Assembly: GCA_022702545.1 (NCBI GenBank) | Contig: JAHRBC010000001.1 | Location: 1,984,001-2,048,000 of the forward strand | Origin: Phycomyces nitens | Taxonomy: Eukaryota > Mucoromycota > Mucoromycetes > Mucorales > Phycomycetaceae | DNA: 64,000 nucleotides | Direction of reading: 5' to 3' | Shown here: positions 14,898 through 25,600 of the stretch, piece after piece | How positions within the stretch are numbered: position 1 is the stretch's first letter | Layout: each line of letters starts with the position of its first letter | Notes under the pieces: model-generated | What the model was told of the DNA's origin: nothing | Databases searched by the model: none | Seen by the model: the letters and a program-made list of their open reading frames with translations, nothing else | Position numbers and translations under genes: made by a program

Positions 14898-15647
14898 TCA
14901 AAATCTCCTTACCCACACATCATTTGAATCTTCAGAATCTGTCCGTTCAGTATATTCAAATGCCATGGACGCCGGACGTCTCTGGCCATTCGCAGACTCT
15001 ACAAAAGACCGGCGAGTATCCTTTGGTCTGCTGTCTCTTGTGGTAAAGAATGGTTTTAATTTTGGTGAATACGGATAATTGGTGTTATTTTTGTTGCCTG
15101 ATTCTTGCTCGGATATCAGGTTGTTATTGTTGGTGCTGGTGTTTGTGTTGGTGATTGAGTTTGTGGATGAGCTATTGAATGAACTGAGTGGATGCTGGCT
15201 AGAGACAATTGACAGGCTAGGTGATAATCCTGGCTGATCTTGGCTGGATACGCTTTGGAATAAGGATGGCTTTACGAATGAATCTCTGTTTGTTGAATCT
15301 TCCATTGTTATGTCTTCGTAGAATGACTGAGATCTGCTAATGATCGGCATGTACTTTAGCGCGGGAACATATTGATGGTTTGGCTGTTCTTCCAAAACTA
15401 GTTTCCATCCTCTCAATGTTGCTGGTCTGGGAAGTTCTGGAAACACGTAGGGTTGAGCGTCTTCTTGTGGCTGGGTGTGTAATGGTCGTTGAGTTGGAAT
15501 AGTCTTCTTGTTACCAATCTCTGATCTTGATACGACTGGTACAAAGAGTGGATGAGGATTACGTTTGATGCCAGAGTTTAATGTATTTGGATCTGTGGAT
15601 GATATGTTCTTTTGTTCCAGAAACTGGGATGATGCTGTCTTGAACAT
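14898..15647 (-). CDS. Ser/Asn-rich low-complexity protein, unknown function
   Basis: A single uninterrupted frame of 249 aa starts at the ATG at 15647 (MFKTASSQFLEQKNISS). The preceding in-frame sequence contains no earlier ATG. A better-ordered patch lies at about residues 60-95 (YVFPELPRPATLRGWKLVLE, then YVPALKYMPII). It is followed by Ser/Asn/Thr-rich disorder (FNSSSTNSITNTNTSTNNNN) and a basic/acidic C-terminus (DTRRSFVESANGQRRPASMA, then TDSEDSNDVWVRRF). The RRS and RRPAS sequences look like basophilic kinase sites (inference). I recognise no domain. It may be a regulatory or cell-surface-adaptor type protein, but function is unknown. Confidence 0.65.
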   Translation of the reverse strand: MFKTASSQFLEQKNISSTDPNTLNSGIKRNPHPLFVPVVSRSEIGNKKTIPTQRPLHTQPQEDAQPYVFPELPRPATLRGWKLVLEEQPNHQYVPALKYMPIISRSQSFYEDITMEDSTNRDSFVKPSLFQSVSSQDQPGLSPSLSIVSSQHPLSSFNSSSTNSITNTNTSTNNNNLISEQESGNKNNTNYPYSPKLKPFFTTRDSRPKDTRRSFVESANGQRRPASMAFEYTERTDSEDSNDVWVRRF

Positions 15648-17370
15648 TGTTTCTCTTAATCTTTGAGTGTACAAGAGGTATTAATAATATAAATATAAAT
15701 ACAAATAAAAGAATTAATATTATTATTAATAATAATACTATTAATATTATTATTTCTTTTTCTTGAAAGCGTACAAGGTCAACTCTGTCTTTGAGTGTAT
15801 AGAAAGAGCAAATCTTTTCTTTTTTTTTAACTTGATCTTCTTTCTCTTTTTTCTTTTTTTTATTTCTACTTCTTCTCAACAGTGGTAAAAATATGTGTCG
15901 GAGTGGATGATTTTGTTGCGTCACCTAGTCTGTTAAATGACGTAGAATTCACAATAAATAACAATATTTGTGTATATATATAAAAAGATTAATTAAATCA
16001 TAAATAAATTACTAGTATCAACAGCAGTAGCTGTCTGATTAGATCCAGTGTCCAAAAAAGAAGAAAAAAGATGAATGCAAAGAGCAATTTACATTAATAA
16101 TTATAATAAATCTAATAAATACCATCTTACAGACCATTATAACAATTTATCCCATTCAAGCATCTCTCTCTATATATATATTTATTGGTCAATGGGTTTT
16201 CCAATTGATCTTGAACAATCATGGCCACTCCAATAAATATATATGTGTGTATGAATTTGATTTTCAAGTGCGTATATTTTTTCGCATTTAAATCCTGACC
16301 TCTCTGCAAAAAGTAAATAGATAGATAAATTCATTATTTTAAAAAATCTGATCTAGCCAATCATATTCGCCAATGCTTTTTTATAGATAATTTATATATA
16401 TGTCAACATATTTTTCATCCAATCATCTTTCTAGAGAATTGTACCTTTCTTGAATATTCCAAGAGGTCAAAAAGTCAAGCTGAAAATGAACTTGGAATCA
16501 TTTATCTCTTCTTGTCAAACAGTTGAAATTCCCAGCACATGCTAAAGTTAAAAAAAAAGGTGTCGTTGTAATTCATGTTTACAAAGGTACTAATTATGGA
16601 GAATCCCAAATATACAGATACTGTGCCAATGTACTTCTTAGCCAGATATCCCATGGTTCTGGGTACAGAGGTACAAAAGAGATCTTTGTAACAGAAACAA
16701 AATGGCCTCGAACTCTCTGATCTGTAACATGTAAAGACAGATTTCAAGATATCAAAAGCCACGCATCTTTTCCAACAACCCTTTTTTTACCTTTTACCTT
16801 TTGCTTGCTTGTGCTAGGAGTGACAATGACACCTTCTTTAATCATCAGCATAAACACATGATTAAGTTTTTTCTGTTTATTGTCGATATTCACTGCTGAA
16901 TTTAGGCAATTTTTAATGGAAACAATAACATTTGGTGCCTTTTTGAACATGTCGCCAAGGGTCTGCAAAGAAAAAGAACAAAGGGTATGGGAGAGTATGA
17001 TTACTCTCTGATGATGGCTTGTAACCTTTTGAGGCCTTGTGTCTGAAACAAATCATACACAGCCTACCCGAGACAACTTGGCTATACAGCCATTATGTAT
17101 CCCACACTCTGTAATAATACATGCTCTACTGCGCTTGGCATTAGATTCATATAATCAACTGTATTTGTCAAGGTTGGCACAAATAAAATGGACTGTAGAG
17201 AGGGGTTTTGTGACGTTTCAGATGAGGCGAAAAAAAAAATAAAGTCACGAGCGGGCTCATAAATATGACAAAAAATTACTTGCCATACTTGTCTCCAACA
17301 GCCACAAGGAGAAAGAAGTAAGTCAAGGGAGTAAGAAGAAGACGTCAGGTGGCTAATGTGCATCTAGCTG
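15648..17370. other. AT-rich intergenic region
   Basis: About 1.7 kb lies between the divergent start of the Ser/Asn-rich gene and eIF2B alpha. A pyrimidine-rich stretch at about 15806-15880 lies just upstream of the 15647 start on the minus strand. A possible exon-like fragment lies at 16744-16968 (separate entry). Nothing else is convincing. Confidence 0.5.
16744..16968 (-). pseudogene. Isolated exon-like fragment, unrecognised
   Basis: On the minus strand a coding-looking block reads TLGDMFKKAPNVIVSIKN and NKQKKLNHVFMLMIKEGVIV. It is bounded by a plausible acceptor (ttgcag) at its start and a donor-like gtaaaagg after STSKQK. A second block around 16680-16560 (RGHFVSVTKISFVPLYPEPW) could be a partner exon, but no complete gene can be assembled. 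I do not recognise the family. It may be a gene relic or chance. Confidence 0.2.
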
Positions 17371-18740
17371 ATGGCCGCCGAAAAGAAGAACAGCTTTGAC
17401 GTCATAAAGACCTACCAGACATATCTCATAGACAATGTAAGCCAGATCGGGACAAGTATGATGACAGCAACTCATGGTGGACGATGCAGGAAGTGTCTAC
17501 TCCTGTCGCGATCTTCAAGGCCCTGACCGAATTTGTTCGCCAAAGCACTGGTAAGGACTTTTGTATGGTGTTTGTGATGGTAGCTGATAAATTGGAATAA
17601 GCTCCTACCATGTCCGAGTTTATGCAGACCCTGGAAAATGCAGCAAGACTGATTCGAGAGGACTCTGCTACCAACGCCAGTTCGCGCCGTAGTGATGAGC
17701 GACCACGTAACCAGCACAAGGCTACGATTGCCACTCTGGCAGGCCTGGACCTCTTTATGAGATTTGTGACCAGAAACTCGCATGATTTCTCGGTAAGAAG
17801 GGTTGTATTGCGAATTGGCCAGGTACCTAATGGGCTAGAATTTCTTTTTTGGTGATAGCTTTCGGAAGAGGCCCGCAGTTTTGAAGACTTCAAGGGAAAT
17901 CTCTTGTCCAGGGCCGCACTAATCCTTGACAAGGCATCGATGGCCCGCGAAAGGGCAGCCGAAGTAGGTGCTCAGTTTGTAAGAGACAATGCAGTCATTC
18001 TGGTGCAGGCCTATTCGCGTGTGATCATGAGTGTGCTTTATCATGCAGCAAATGTACAGAACAAACGATTCAAGGTCTATGTGGCCGAAGGAAGACCAAA
18101 CAGCGATGGGTGGGTTTGTTTAAAGGGGGTTTTTATGGGTCGCCAGATCGATAACACCTTTGTTGTCTTGCAGAATCCAGGCCGTCGAGGCTCTGAGGGC
18201 AGCCGGTATTCCTTGCAGGGCCGTGCTGGACTCTGCAGTGGGATATATCATGGACAAGGTTGACATGGTGTTTGTGGGTGCCGAGGGTGTGGTGGAGAAC
18301 GGAGGAGTGATCAACCAGGTAAGAATTGACAGACCCAGTTTTATTAGTCCTAGGTTGACTGACCCTGTAGTAGATTGGCACCTACCAAATTGCCCTAGTG
18401 GCCAATGCGCTGAGCAAGCCAGTGTATGCAGTTGCAGAGAGGTATGAGATTACACACTTCTTTAGTAGGATAATATGTCTAATGATTTTATAGTTACAAG
18501 TTTGTGCGTGTGTATCCACTCAACCAGTATGATCTTCCCTCTGAGACGCCTGATATTGTGAGCTTTGCATCTCGTCGCAAGTCCTTTAGTACTTCTGGAC
18601 CGACTGGAGCAGAGGAGATTGCGGCCAGTAACCCTTCTGTAGACTACACTCCTCCCCAGTACCTCACCCTTCTTCTTACTGACCTTGGGGTCTTGACGCC
18701 TAGCGGAGTGAGTGACGAACTGATCAAGCTGTACTTGTAG
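17371..18740 (+). CDS. GCN3: Translation initiation factor eIF2B subunit alpha
   Basis: eIF2B alpha is a regulatory subunit of the guanine-nucleotide exchange factor for eIF2 and senses phosphorylated eIF2 (family knowledge). Seven exons give 342 aa: 17371-17436, 17490-17550, 17602-17792, 17859-18109, 18174-18318, 18374-18441, 18494-18740. Intron 1 is only 53 nt; it joins TYLIDN to [12 protein letters not shown], which matches the yeast N-terminus pattern. Further conserved blocks are [83 protein letters not shown] and the C-terminal [20 protein letters not shown]. The length is slightly longer than yeast Gcn3 (305 aa) because of a Ser/Arg-rich insertion near residues 60-75 ([11 protein letters not shown]). 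The Rossmann-like domain is complete. Confidence 0.96.
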
Positions 18741-18779
18741 CCCTCATGTGAACTTGCCGGCAAAGTAAGAAATATTTAT

Positions 18780-18810
<31 letters not shown>

Positions 18811-19302
18811 AAAATCAAAATTCACCAACCAATCCTATCCAATCCTGAGCTCTGTGCTCCCTGCCAAACCGCAAACAATCCGAAGTGAGAGTGTGAGCCA
18901 CGCGCTTCCAAAATAAAATTATCGTCTACACACCTTTTTTCTCACTTTTCTTTCTCATGGCCATCTAATCTCCCTTTTTGTATTCAACAAGAAAAAGAAT
19001 CTCTGCGCCTAGTCGCCCAAATAACCCCACCCCTTATATTTTATATTCTGGATACCCCTTCTCTTCTTGTCTTTATTATTATTTTACCCCTTTAGAAGAA
19101 GAAGAAGAAGAAGAAGAAGAAGACAATAATAATAATAATAATATTTACAGCTGCTCATCTTATACCTCACCACGTTCTTTGTTGTCCAAACCCCTCATCG
19201 TATTCCAACCAACCAAAAGATCCTCTCATCAATCAAAGCGTACTCAGAGGTAAACAACCCAGCCGCCATTAATGTCTCATTAAAACCCTCTTGCCAATTA
19301 GC
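18741..19302. promoter_or_regulatory. Promoter/5' leader of the GAR-domain gene, with likely 5' UTR intron
   Basis: After a (TA)n block at about 18775-18810 comes a C/T-rich promoter-like stretch with a (GAA)n run at 19096-19122 and (AAT)n to about 19142. A likely 5' UTR intron runs from gtaaac at about 19251 to the acceptor ccaattag ending at 19301, only one base before the ATG. No other gene is seen. Confidence 0.5.
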
Positions 19303-22167
19303 ATGACCAGCGCTGATGCAGACCCCCCAGAGGCTAGTCCTCCCACTGAACAAGAAGCAATGCTCGACGCTCTGTGTGTACTCGACCTCCCAGACATCAA
19401 CACCCCCGCACTCTCGCACGAATCAAGTCTGGAGGAATTCCTAGACGGCTTTGACACCATGGCGACCGAGATGAACCGTTGGCTAGAAACAGCCCACCTG
19501 ACCGTATTTACTATCGAACAGCAGGTCAAACAGGACATCGTCCATGATACACTCCGGCTAGAACAGACCATTGACGCTGTCCAACCATCGATTGAGTCCC
19601 TGGGCGATCTTGTGGAAGTGATGCAATTGAAACAAGACATTCCCGGCCTGATAGATCGGAAACGGGCCGTGCGCATATCAATAATCAAGCTACAGTCCGA
19701 ATGGTCTGGTTTACAGCATTTCCTCTCCTCTGTCAAGAAGACGATCAAAGACAGCACGGATCGCAAAGGGCTTTTGTTGGACATGGAGAGAATCCTGCTC
19801 GAGGTCAGCGATCTCTCGACCCTCATATTCCAGTTTCAGGAGCACCGCCATGCCACCGCAGCTCTCAATCCACACGAACATGAACCTGAAGATGGTCTGA
19901 TGAGTAGTTCGAGCAGTGTGTCCTCTAGCTCAGAACAGAGCCGCGACTACCTCCAACAGTCGCAACAACAACAGCAGCAGAGAGACGATGCTATTCTAAA
20001 AGAAATTGACAACAAGGTGATGCCGGTGTTCCATGAAGTAGAGCGAGTTTATGGACGAATGATGAACATCAGCAGCATCGATACTAATGGTGTCCTGTCG
20101 CGCAAACACCGGGTGGTGCAGGAGCGTTGGGAATCGCTGCGGTTAGAGATCGATGATCTAAAGTACGATTTGAAAGAAGACCACTGGCTGACCGTATTCA
20201 ACAAGGTGGCTAATCAGGCCGAGGTCCTCATTCACAAACTAGAAAAGACGGTTGTCAACTGTTATGCAATGATCCGGCAGGCACGCGACTGGCAGGCAGC
20301 CCAGGCAGTGCTAACCATGCAGACCCAACCCACAAAGGGTATTCTCAAAACACCCAAAGACCAACAAGGCACTTCGGTCTCATCTACGTCCTCGTCCGGG
20401 TCGGCCAATGGACTCGTTCCGGTAGACTACAACAAGTTCCGGGCAGTCGAAAAGGCGTTTGAGTCTCGATTCAAGAACTCTTCCTCAATCAACCGAATGA
20501 TGGCCTCTCTTGGAGATGGCATCTCAAAGCGGCCGAATCTCAATGCGGCTTTTGTTGAACGATATGAAGCAACCTTGAATCAGTGGAACCAACTGAAAAT
20601 CACGATTGACGACCTCCGTTTGCGGGACCTTCCCGACACCGAGCGTCTGCTGATGTTCGAACGGCCGGTCAGTCCGGCTTGGTCGCGTTTCAGTGATCTC
20701 AGTGACAAGAGTCAGACGAGCTGGAAAGACACGCGGTATCGCAGCCCTGAGCCCAACCATACCGAGCTATTTGATTACCACCGTTCTGGTAGTGCGACCG
20801 AAGTGCGGTCCCGTAGTCCGTATTCCTATCTCTCCAAGCGCAACCCTTCGCCAACCTACCAGCCGCCCTATGAAGAGGTTCGGCGTGGTAGAAGTGCAAC
20901 GCCCAATAGTGGCACTGGCCGAGATAGTGCCATGTGGCGCCTAGCCAACAGCAACCCCAGCCCTGTCTTTGGCCGGACCCAGCAGAGAACGGCCAGTCCG
21001 CTATCCCATGCTCGGGATCCTGCAATGCACCTTGCAGGCAGTGCACTCAGGCCAAGTGCATCAGACTCCTCGTCTGCAGGTAGTCCGGCCCGGAGACAGA
21101 CCAAAAGTCCGGTCGGATCTCGGGTCAGTACTATTCCTAATTCTACTTCATTATGGCCCATTCCGAGCCCTACCAAGAGTAATCATAAGGATAGTCGACC
21201 AAGAAGTAGTTTAGACCAATATGAGCAGCAACAACAACAACATCATCAGAAACAGCAACAACAACGATTACAACAATTACAACAACAACAACATCATCAG
21301 CAGCAGCAACAGCAACAGCAACAACAGCAGCAACAAAGGCAACAGCAACAATTGCGACAACGACAGCAGCTGGAGCAACAGAAACAACAACAATTACAAC
21401 AATTACAACAGCATCAACAACAACAACAGCATAAACAGCATCAACAGGAAGAAACGCCAGTGAGACGGGCAGGAACACCGTCAATGATTCCTCGCGCCAA
21501 GACCCCGCTGGGCGACCGGTCTGCGTCACCCTGCATGATTCCTCGGCCGCGGTCTTCAATGGCCCGGTACCCCTCCGGCCGCCCCGGACAAACACAAGTA
21601 GTATCCCCAGATCATTCGCCCACCCACAGCTCATACTTATCCGTGCCTGATAGCTCTTCCCCCGGCCTTCGTGTGCTGCACAAGAAGCACTCGATGCCGG
21701 CTTTAATGCAGCACAGCACAGGATTTCGCCAGCGACCACCAGCTCACAGCCGGTACTCATCGGACGAAGACGAAAGGCCAATGGAAATTGCCTTTAGAGA
21801 TTACCCCTCCTACACACCCAACCTTAAAGACCCGCTTGATGTGGAGGTGGCTACGATAGTGAATGGCAGCCCAATTGCAATCAAATGCCAGCGAGGGCCT
21901 CATGGGGGTGGATACTACTTTGGAAACGAACTCAATCCCTCGCTGGGCGGTGGCAAGAAACTGTATACCTGCAAACTCATGAACTATGCTGACCGAGACC
22001 GGCGCAATGCAACTGGCAAGATGGCTCGCAACAAGGTGCTTGTGCGGGTCGGGGGTGGCTGGCAAGACCTCGAGATCTTTCTTCTCGAACATTCCAACCT
22101 GATGGCCAGCGACGTGGTCGTCCGGTCTTTTGTACATAATAACTCTAGTCGGTCAGTTTGGCGATGA
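19303..22167 (+). CDS. GAR (GAS2-type) domain protein with long polyQ tract
   Basis: A single coding exon of 954 aa starts at the ATG at 19303 (MTSADADPPEASPP). GAR domains bind microtubules in GAS2 and spectraplakin proteins (family knowledge). The N-terminal 450 residues are mostly helical and resemble a spectrin/dystonin-like rod (EEFLDGFDTMATEMNRWLET, then VFHEVERVYGRMMN and IRQARDWQAAQAVL). Residues about 450-640 are Ser/Pro/Arg-rich with many SP sites (RSRSPYSYL, KRNPSPTY, GRSATPNSGT). Residues about 641-715 are a Gln tract coded by mixed CAA/CAG with His interruptions. The GAR domain is at about 841-935: IKCQRGPHGGGYYFGN, YTCKLMNYADRDRR, KVLVRVGGGWQDLEIFLLEH. No calponin-homology domain was seen. 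It is likely a cytoskeletal linker (inference). Confidence 0.88.
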   Translation: MTSADADPPEASPPTEQEAMLDALCVLDLPDINTPALSHESSLEEFLDGFDTMATEMNRWLETAHLTVFTIEQQVKQDIVHDTLRLEQTIDAVQPSIESLGDLVEVMQLKQDIPGLIDRKRAVRISIIKLQSEWSGLQHFLSSVKKTIKDSTDRKGLLLDMERILLEVSDLSTLIFQFQEHRHATAALNPHEHEPEDGLMSSSSSVSSSSEQSRDYLQQSQQQQQQRDDAILKEIDNKVMPVFHEVERVYGRMMNISSIDTNGVLSRKHRVVQERWESLRLEIDDLKYDLKEDHWLTVFNKVANQAEVLIHKLEKTVVNCYAMIRQARDWQAAQAVLTMQTQPTKGILKTPKDQQGTSVSSTSSSGSANGLVPVDYNKFRAVEKAFESRFKNSSSINRMMASLGDGISKRPNLNAAFVERYEATLNQWNQLKITIDDLRLRDLPDTERLLMFERPVSPAWSRFSDLSDKSQTSWKDTRYRSPEPNHTELFDYHRSGSATEVRSRSPYSYLSKRNPSPTYQPPYEEVRRGRSATPNSGTGRDSAMWRLANSNPSPVFGRTQQRTASPLSHARDPAMHLAGSALRPSASDSSSAGSPARRQTKSPVGSRVSTIPNSTSLWPIPSPTKSNHKDSRPRSSLDQYEQQQQQHHQKQQQQRLQQLQQQQHHQQQQQQQQQQQQQRQQQQLRQRQQLEQQKQQQLQQLQQHQQQQQHKQHQQEETPVRRAGTPSMIPRAKTPLGDRSASPCMIPRPRSSMARYPSGRPGQTQVVSPDHSPTHSSYLSVPDSSSPGLRVLHKKHSMPALMQHSTGFRQRPPAHSRYSSDEDERPMEIAFRDYPSYTPNLKDPLDVEVATIVNGSPIAIKCQRGPHGGGYYFGNELNPSLGGGKKLYTCKLMNYADRDRRNATGKMARNKVLVRVGGGWQDLEIFLLEHSNLMASDVVVRSFVHNNSSRSVWR
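21223..21448 (+). repeat. Polyglutamine-encoding CAA/CAG tract
   Basis: This in-frame stretch of CAA and CAG codons has scattered CAT (His), AAA (Lys), TTA/TTG (Leu) and CGA/AGG (Arg) codons, inside the GAR-domain gene. Codons are mixed rather than a pure CAG run. That suggests selection for Gln content and lower slippage, compared with a fresh microsatellite expansion (inference). Confidence 0.9.
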
Positions 22168-22670
22168 AATATTTAAATAAATAAATTATAAAAGTGTGGT
22201 GAAGTGTTCAATGCACGTGAATCTAATCCGTAAGATACAAAGTGCGACGGGACATGTTTTAGGAATCCAAGTCCAACGGCGTTGGGATCGGCCCCTGTAA
22301 AAAAAATAAAAATAAAATAAAAAAATAAAACGGGACTGCTGTTGACGAATGGGATGACAAAGCGCGTTGGATGCCAAAATTGGGGGGACCAGATTTACCA
22401 CATCTTCCCCCCCGCAGATTCCAAAACCTGCTGTTTATCTAAAGTGATCTTGTGACTCAAAAACGGCGTCCTACGTGACGCCCTTTCCCTATACTGCATA
22501 GCTGCGTTGAGTCACCGACGGTTTCAAATCTTGTCTGTCAGCCAGTAGATATAAAGCGTGTACTGGTCCTGGTCCTTCTTTCTCTTTTGCCTTTTTCCTT
22601 TCTACATAAAAAGGTGAGCATTAAGCACCATAGACGCCTCTAATCTTATCAATCACATCTATAGCTTACG
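22168..22670 (+). promoter_or_regulatory. Pyruvate carboxylase promoter with TATA box and 5' UTR intron
   Basis: A TATA box (TATAAA at 22550-22555) is followed by a C/T-rich tract at 22566-22605. A likely 5' UTR intron runs from gtgagc at 22614 to ctatag at 22664, six bases before the ATG at 22671. A TATA box, pyrimidine tract and leader intron fit a strongly expressed gene, as does the C-ending codon bias of the coding region. The first 200 bases include the 3' end of the preceding gene. Confidence 0.6.
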
Positions 22671-25600
22671 ATGCCACACGCCCGAGAGCACTCTGTCGAG
22701 ACGATCAGACGAAACAGCGAGGTCATGGGAAACCTCAGGAAACTGATGGTTGTGAACCGTGGTGTAAGTCAAGAAAATTGTGAATTAATTACAAGGTTTG
22801 AGATATTGATCCATTTAACAGGAAATCGCCATTCGTGTCTTCCGTACTGCCCACGAGCTGTCTATGCGCACCGTCGCCATCTTCTCCCATGAGGACCGTT
22901 TGTCGATGCACCGCTACAAGGTAAGTCTTATTTTGTCGGTCTTGGAAGGAAGTGTGGAGAACTGGTATTAAGAGGCGCTCCATTTACGTTGCTAGGCCGA
23001 CGAGTCCTACCAGATCGGCCAATTGGGCGAGTTTACCCCGGTCGCTGCTTACCTTGCCCAGGACGAGATTGTCCGCATTGCCAAGGAGCGTGGCGTGTCC
23101 ATGATCCATCCCGGTTATGGTTTCTTGTCCGAAAACTCTGAGTTTGCCCGCAAGGTTGAGGCTGCTGGTATGACCTTTATCGGTCCCTCGCCCTCGGTCA
23201 TTGAGAGTCTTGGTGACAAGACCAAGGCCCGTCAGATCGGTAGGTTTGCTAATCATCTCTGGGGATCCTAAATTTAACCTTTATTGTTTAGCCATGGACT
23301 GCAAGGTCCCTGTCGTTCCTGGTACCCCTGGACCTGTCGAGAAGTTTGGTGACGCCAAGGCCTTTATCCAAGAGTATGGCTTCCCCATTATCATCAAGGC
23401 TGCCATGGGTGGTGGTGGTCGTGGTATGCGTGTTGTCCGCGAGGAATCTGAACTCGAGGATGCCTTTAACCGTGCCCGCTCCGAGGCCCTCTCAGCCTTT
23501 GGTGACGGCACCGTCTTTATCGAGCGCTTCCTCGACAAGCCCCGTCACATCGAAGTCCAGCTTTTGGCCGATCGTGCTGGAAACGTCGTCCATCTGTTCG
23601 AGCGTGATTGCTCAGTCCAGCGCAGACATCAAAAGGTAGTCGAGATTGCCCCTGCAAAGAACCTCGACAATGCCTGTCGCGAGGCCATCCTCAACGATGC
23701 CATCAAGATCGCCAAGGCTGTCAAGTACAAGAACGCCGGTACTGCTGAATTCTTGGTCGACTCCCAGAACCGCCACTACTTTATCGAAATCAACCCCCGT
23801 ATCCAGGTCGAGCACACCATTACCGAAGAGATCACTGGTATCGATATCGTTGCTGCCCAGATCCAGATTGCTGCCGGCGCTCTCTTGCCCCAGCTCGGTC
23901 TCACCCAGCAGCGTATCCGCCAGCGTGGATTTGCCATCCAGTGCCGTGTCACAACCGAGGACCCTGAGAAGAACTTCCAGCCTGATACTGGCAAGATCGA
24001 GGTCTACCGCTCCTCTGGAGGTAACGGTGTCCGTCTCGATGGCGGTGCTGGCTATGCTGGTGCCATCATCACTCCTCACTACGACTCTCTCTTGGTCAAG
24101 GTTACCTGCAGTGGTTCCACCTACGAAGTCGCCCGTCGCAAGATTGTCCGTGCTCTTGTCGAGTTCCGTATCCGTGGTGTAAAGACCAACATTCCCTTTT
24201 TGCAGCGTCTGTTGACCCACGATACCTTTATGACTGGAAACTGCTGGACCACCTTTATCGACGATACCCCCGATCTTTTCCGTCTTGTCCAGTACCAGAA
24301 CCGTGCCCAGCGTCTGTTGGGTTACCTTGGTGATGTCGTTATCAACGGTTCCCAGGTTAAGGGTCAGGTTGGAGAACCTTCGTTCAAACAGGAGATCGAA
24401 CTTCCCACCCTCAAGTCCAACAGCGGCAACAAGGTTGATGTTTCAGTTCCCCCTACCGAGGGCTGGCGTAAGATCATTGTCGAGGAGGGCCCCGAGGCAT
24501 TTGCCAAGGCTGTCCGTGCCTACCCCGGTGTGTTGATTATGGACACCACCTGGAGAGATGCTCACCAGAGTTTGTTGGCCACCCGTGTCAGAACCGTCGG
24601 TAAGTTTCATGTATTTAAATGGTTTGGGTTGGGTTGGGTTTGGGGGGTATTCCATAAAGGCTAATCACTATCACAGATCTTCTCCGTGTCGCACCTGCTA
24701 CATCTCATGCCCTCAGCAACGCCTTTGCTCTCGAGTGCTGGGGTGGTGCTACCTTTGATGTAGCCATGCGCTTCTTGTTTGAAGATCCCTGGGATCGTCT
24801 TATGCAGCTCCGTGCCGCTGTGCCCAACATTCCTTTCCAGATGTTGCTCCGTGGTGCCAACGCTGTAGGCTACACCTCTTATCCCGACAACGTCGTCTAC
24901 GAGTTCTGCGACAAGGCTGTCAAGGCTGGTATGGATGTCTTCCGTATCTTTGACTCTCTCAACTATGTCGACAACATGAAGCTCGGTATCGATGCCGTCA
25001 AGAAGGCTGGTGGTGTTGTTGAGGCTACCATCTGCTACACCGGTGATGTGTCGAACCCCAAGAAGACCAAGTACGATATCCCTTACTACCTTGACCTCAC
25101 CCAGCAGCTCGTCAACGAGGGTATCCACATCCTTTCCATCAAGGATATGGCCGGTCTCCTCAAGCCCGAGGCTGCCAAGCTCCTCGTCAGCAAGATCCGT
25201 GAGCGTTTCCCCGACCTTCCCATCCACGTCCACACCCACGACACCGCTGGTACTGGTGTCGCCTCTATGATGGCCGCTGCCGCTGCTGGTGCTGATATTG
25301 TCGATGTTGCCATTGACTCCATGTCTGGTATGACCTCCCAGCCCTCTATGGGTGCCATCGTTGCCGGTCTCGAGCAGACCCACCTTGGTACTGGTATCCG
25401 CATGGAGGACATCCAGGCCCTCAACTCCTACTGGGAGCAGTGCCGTCTCCTCTACTCTTGCTTCGAGGCCAATGTCAAGTCTGCCGATTCTGGTGTCTAT
25501 GACCACGAGATGCCCGGTGGTCAATACACCAACCTCATGTTCCAGGCCCAGCAATTGGGTCTTGGTACCCAGTGGAAGCAGATCAAGAAGGCTTACCAGG

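Noticed and set aside
17437..17489. Alternative frame through eIF2B alpha exon 1 ([15 protein letters not shown])
   Set aside because: It would need an impossible intron under 25 nt. A 53-nt intron joining IDN to EVSTPV matches the family better.
21170..21781. Val/Ala-rich minus-strand frame over the polyQ region
   Set aside because: It is simply the reverse of CAA/CAG repeats (TTG/CTG) and resembles a false membrane protein.
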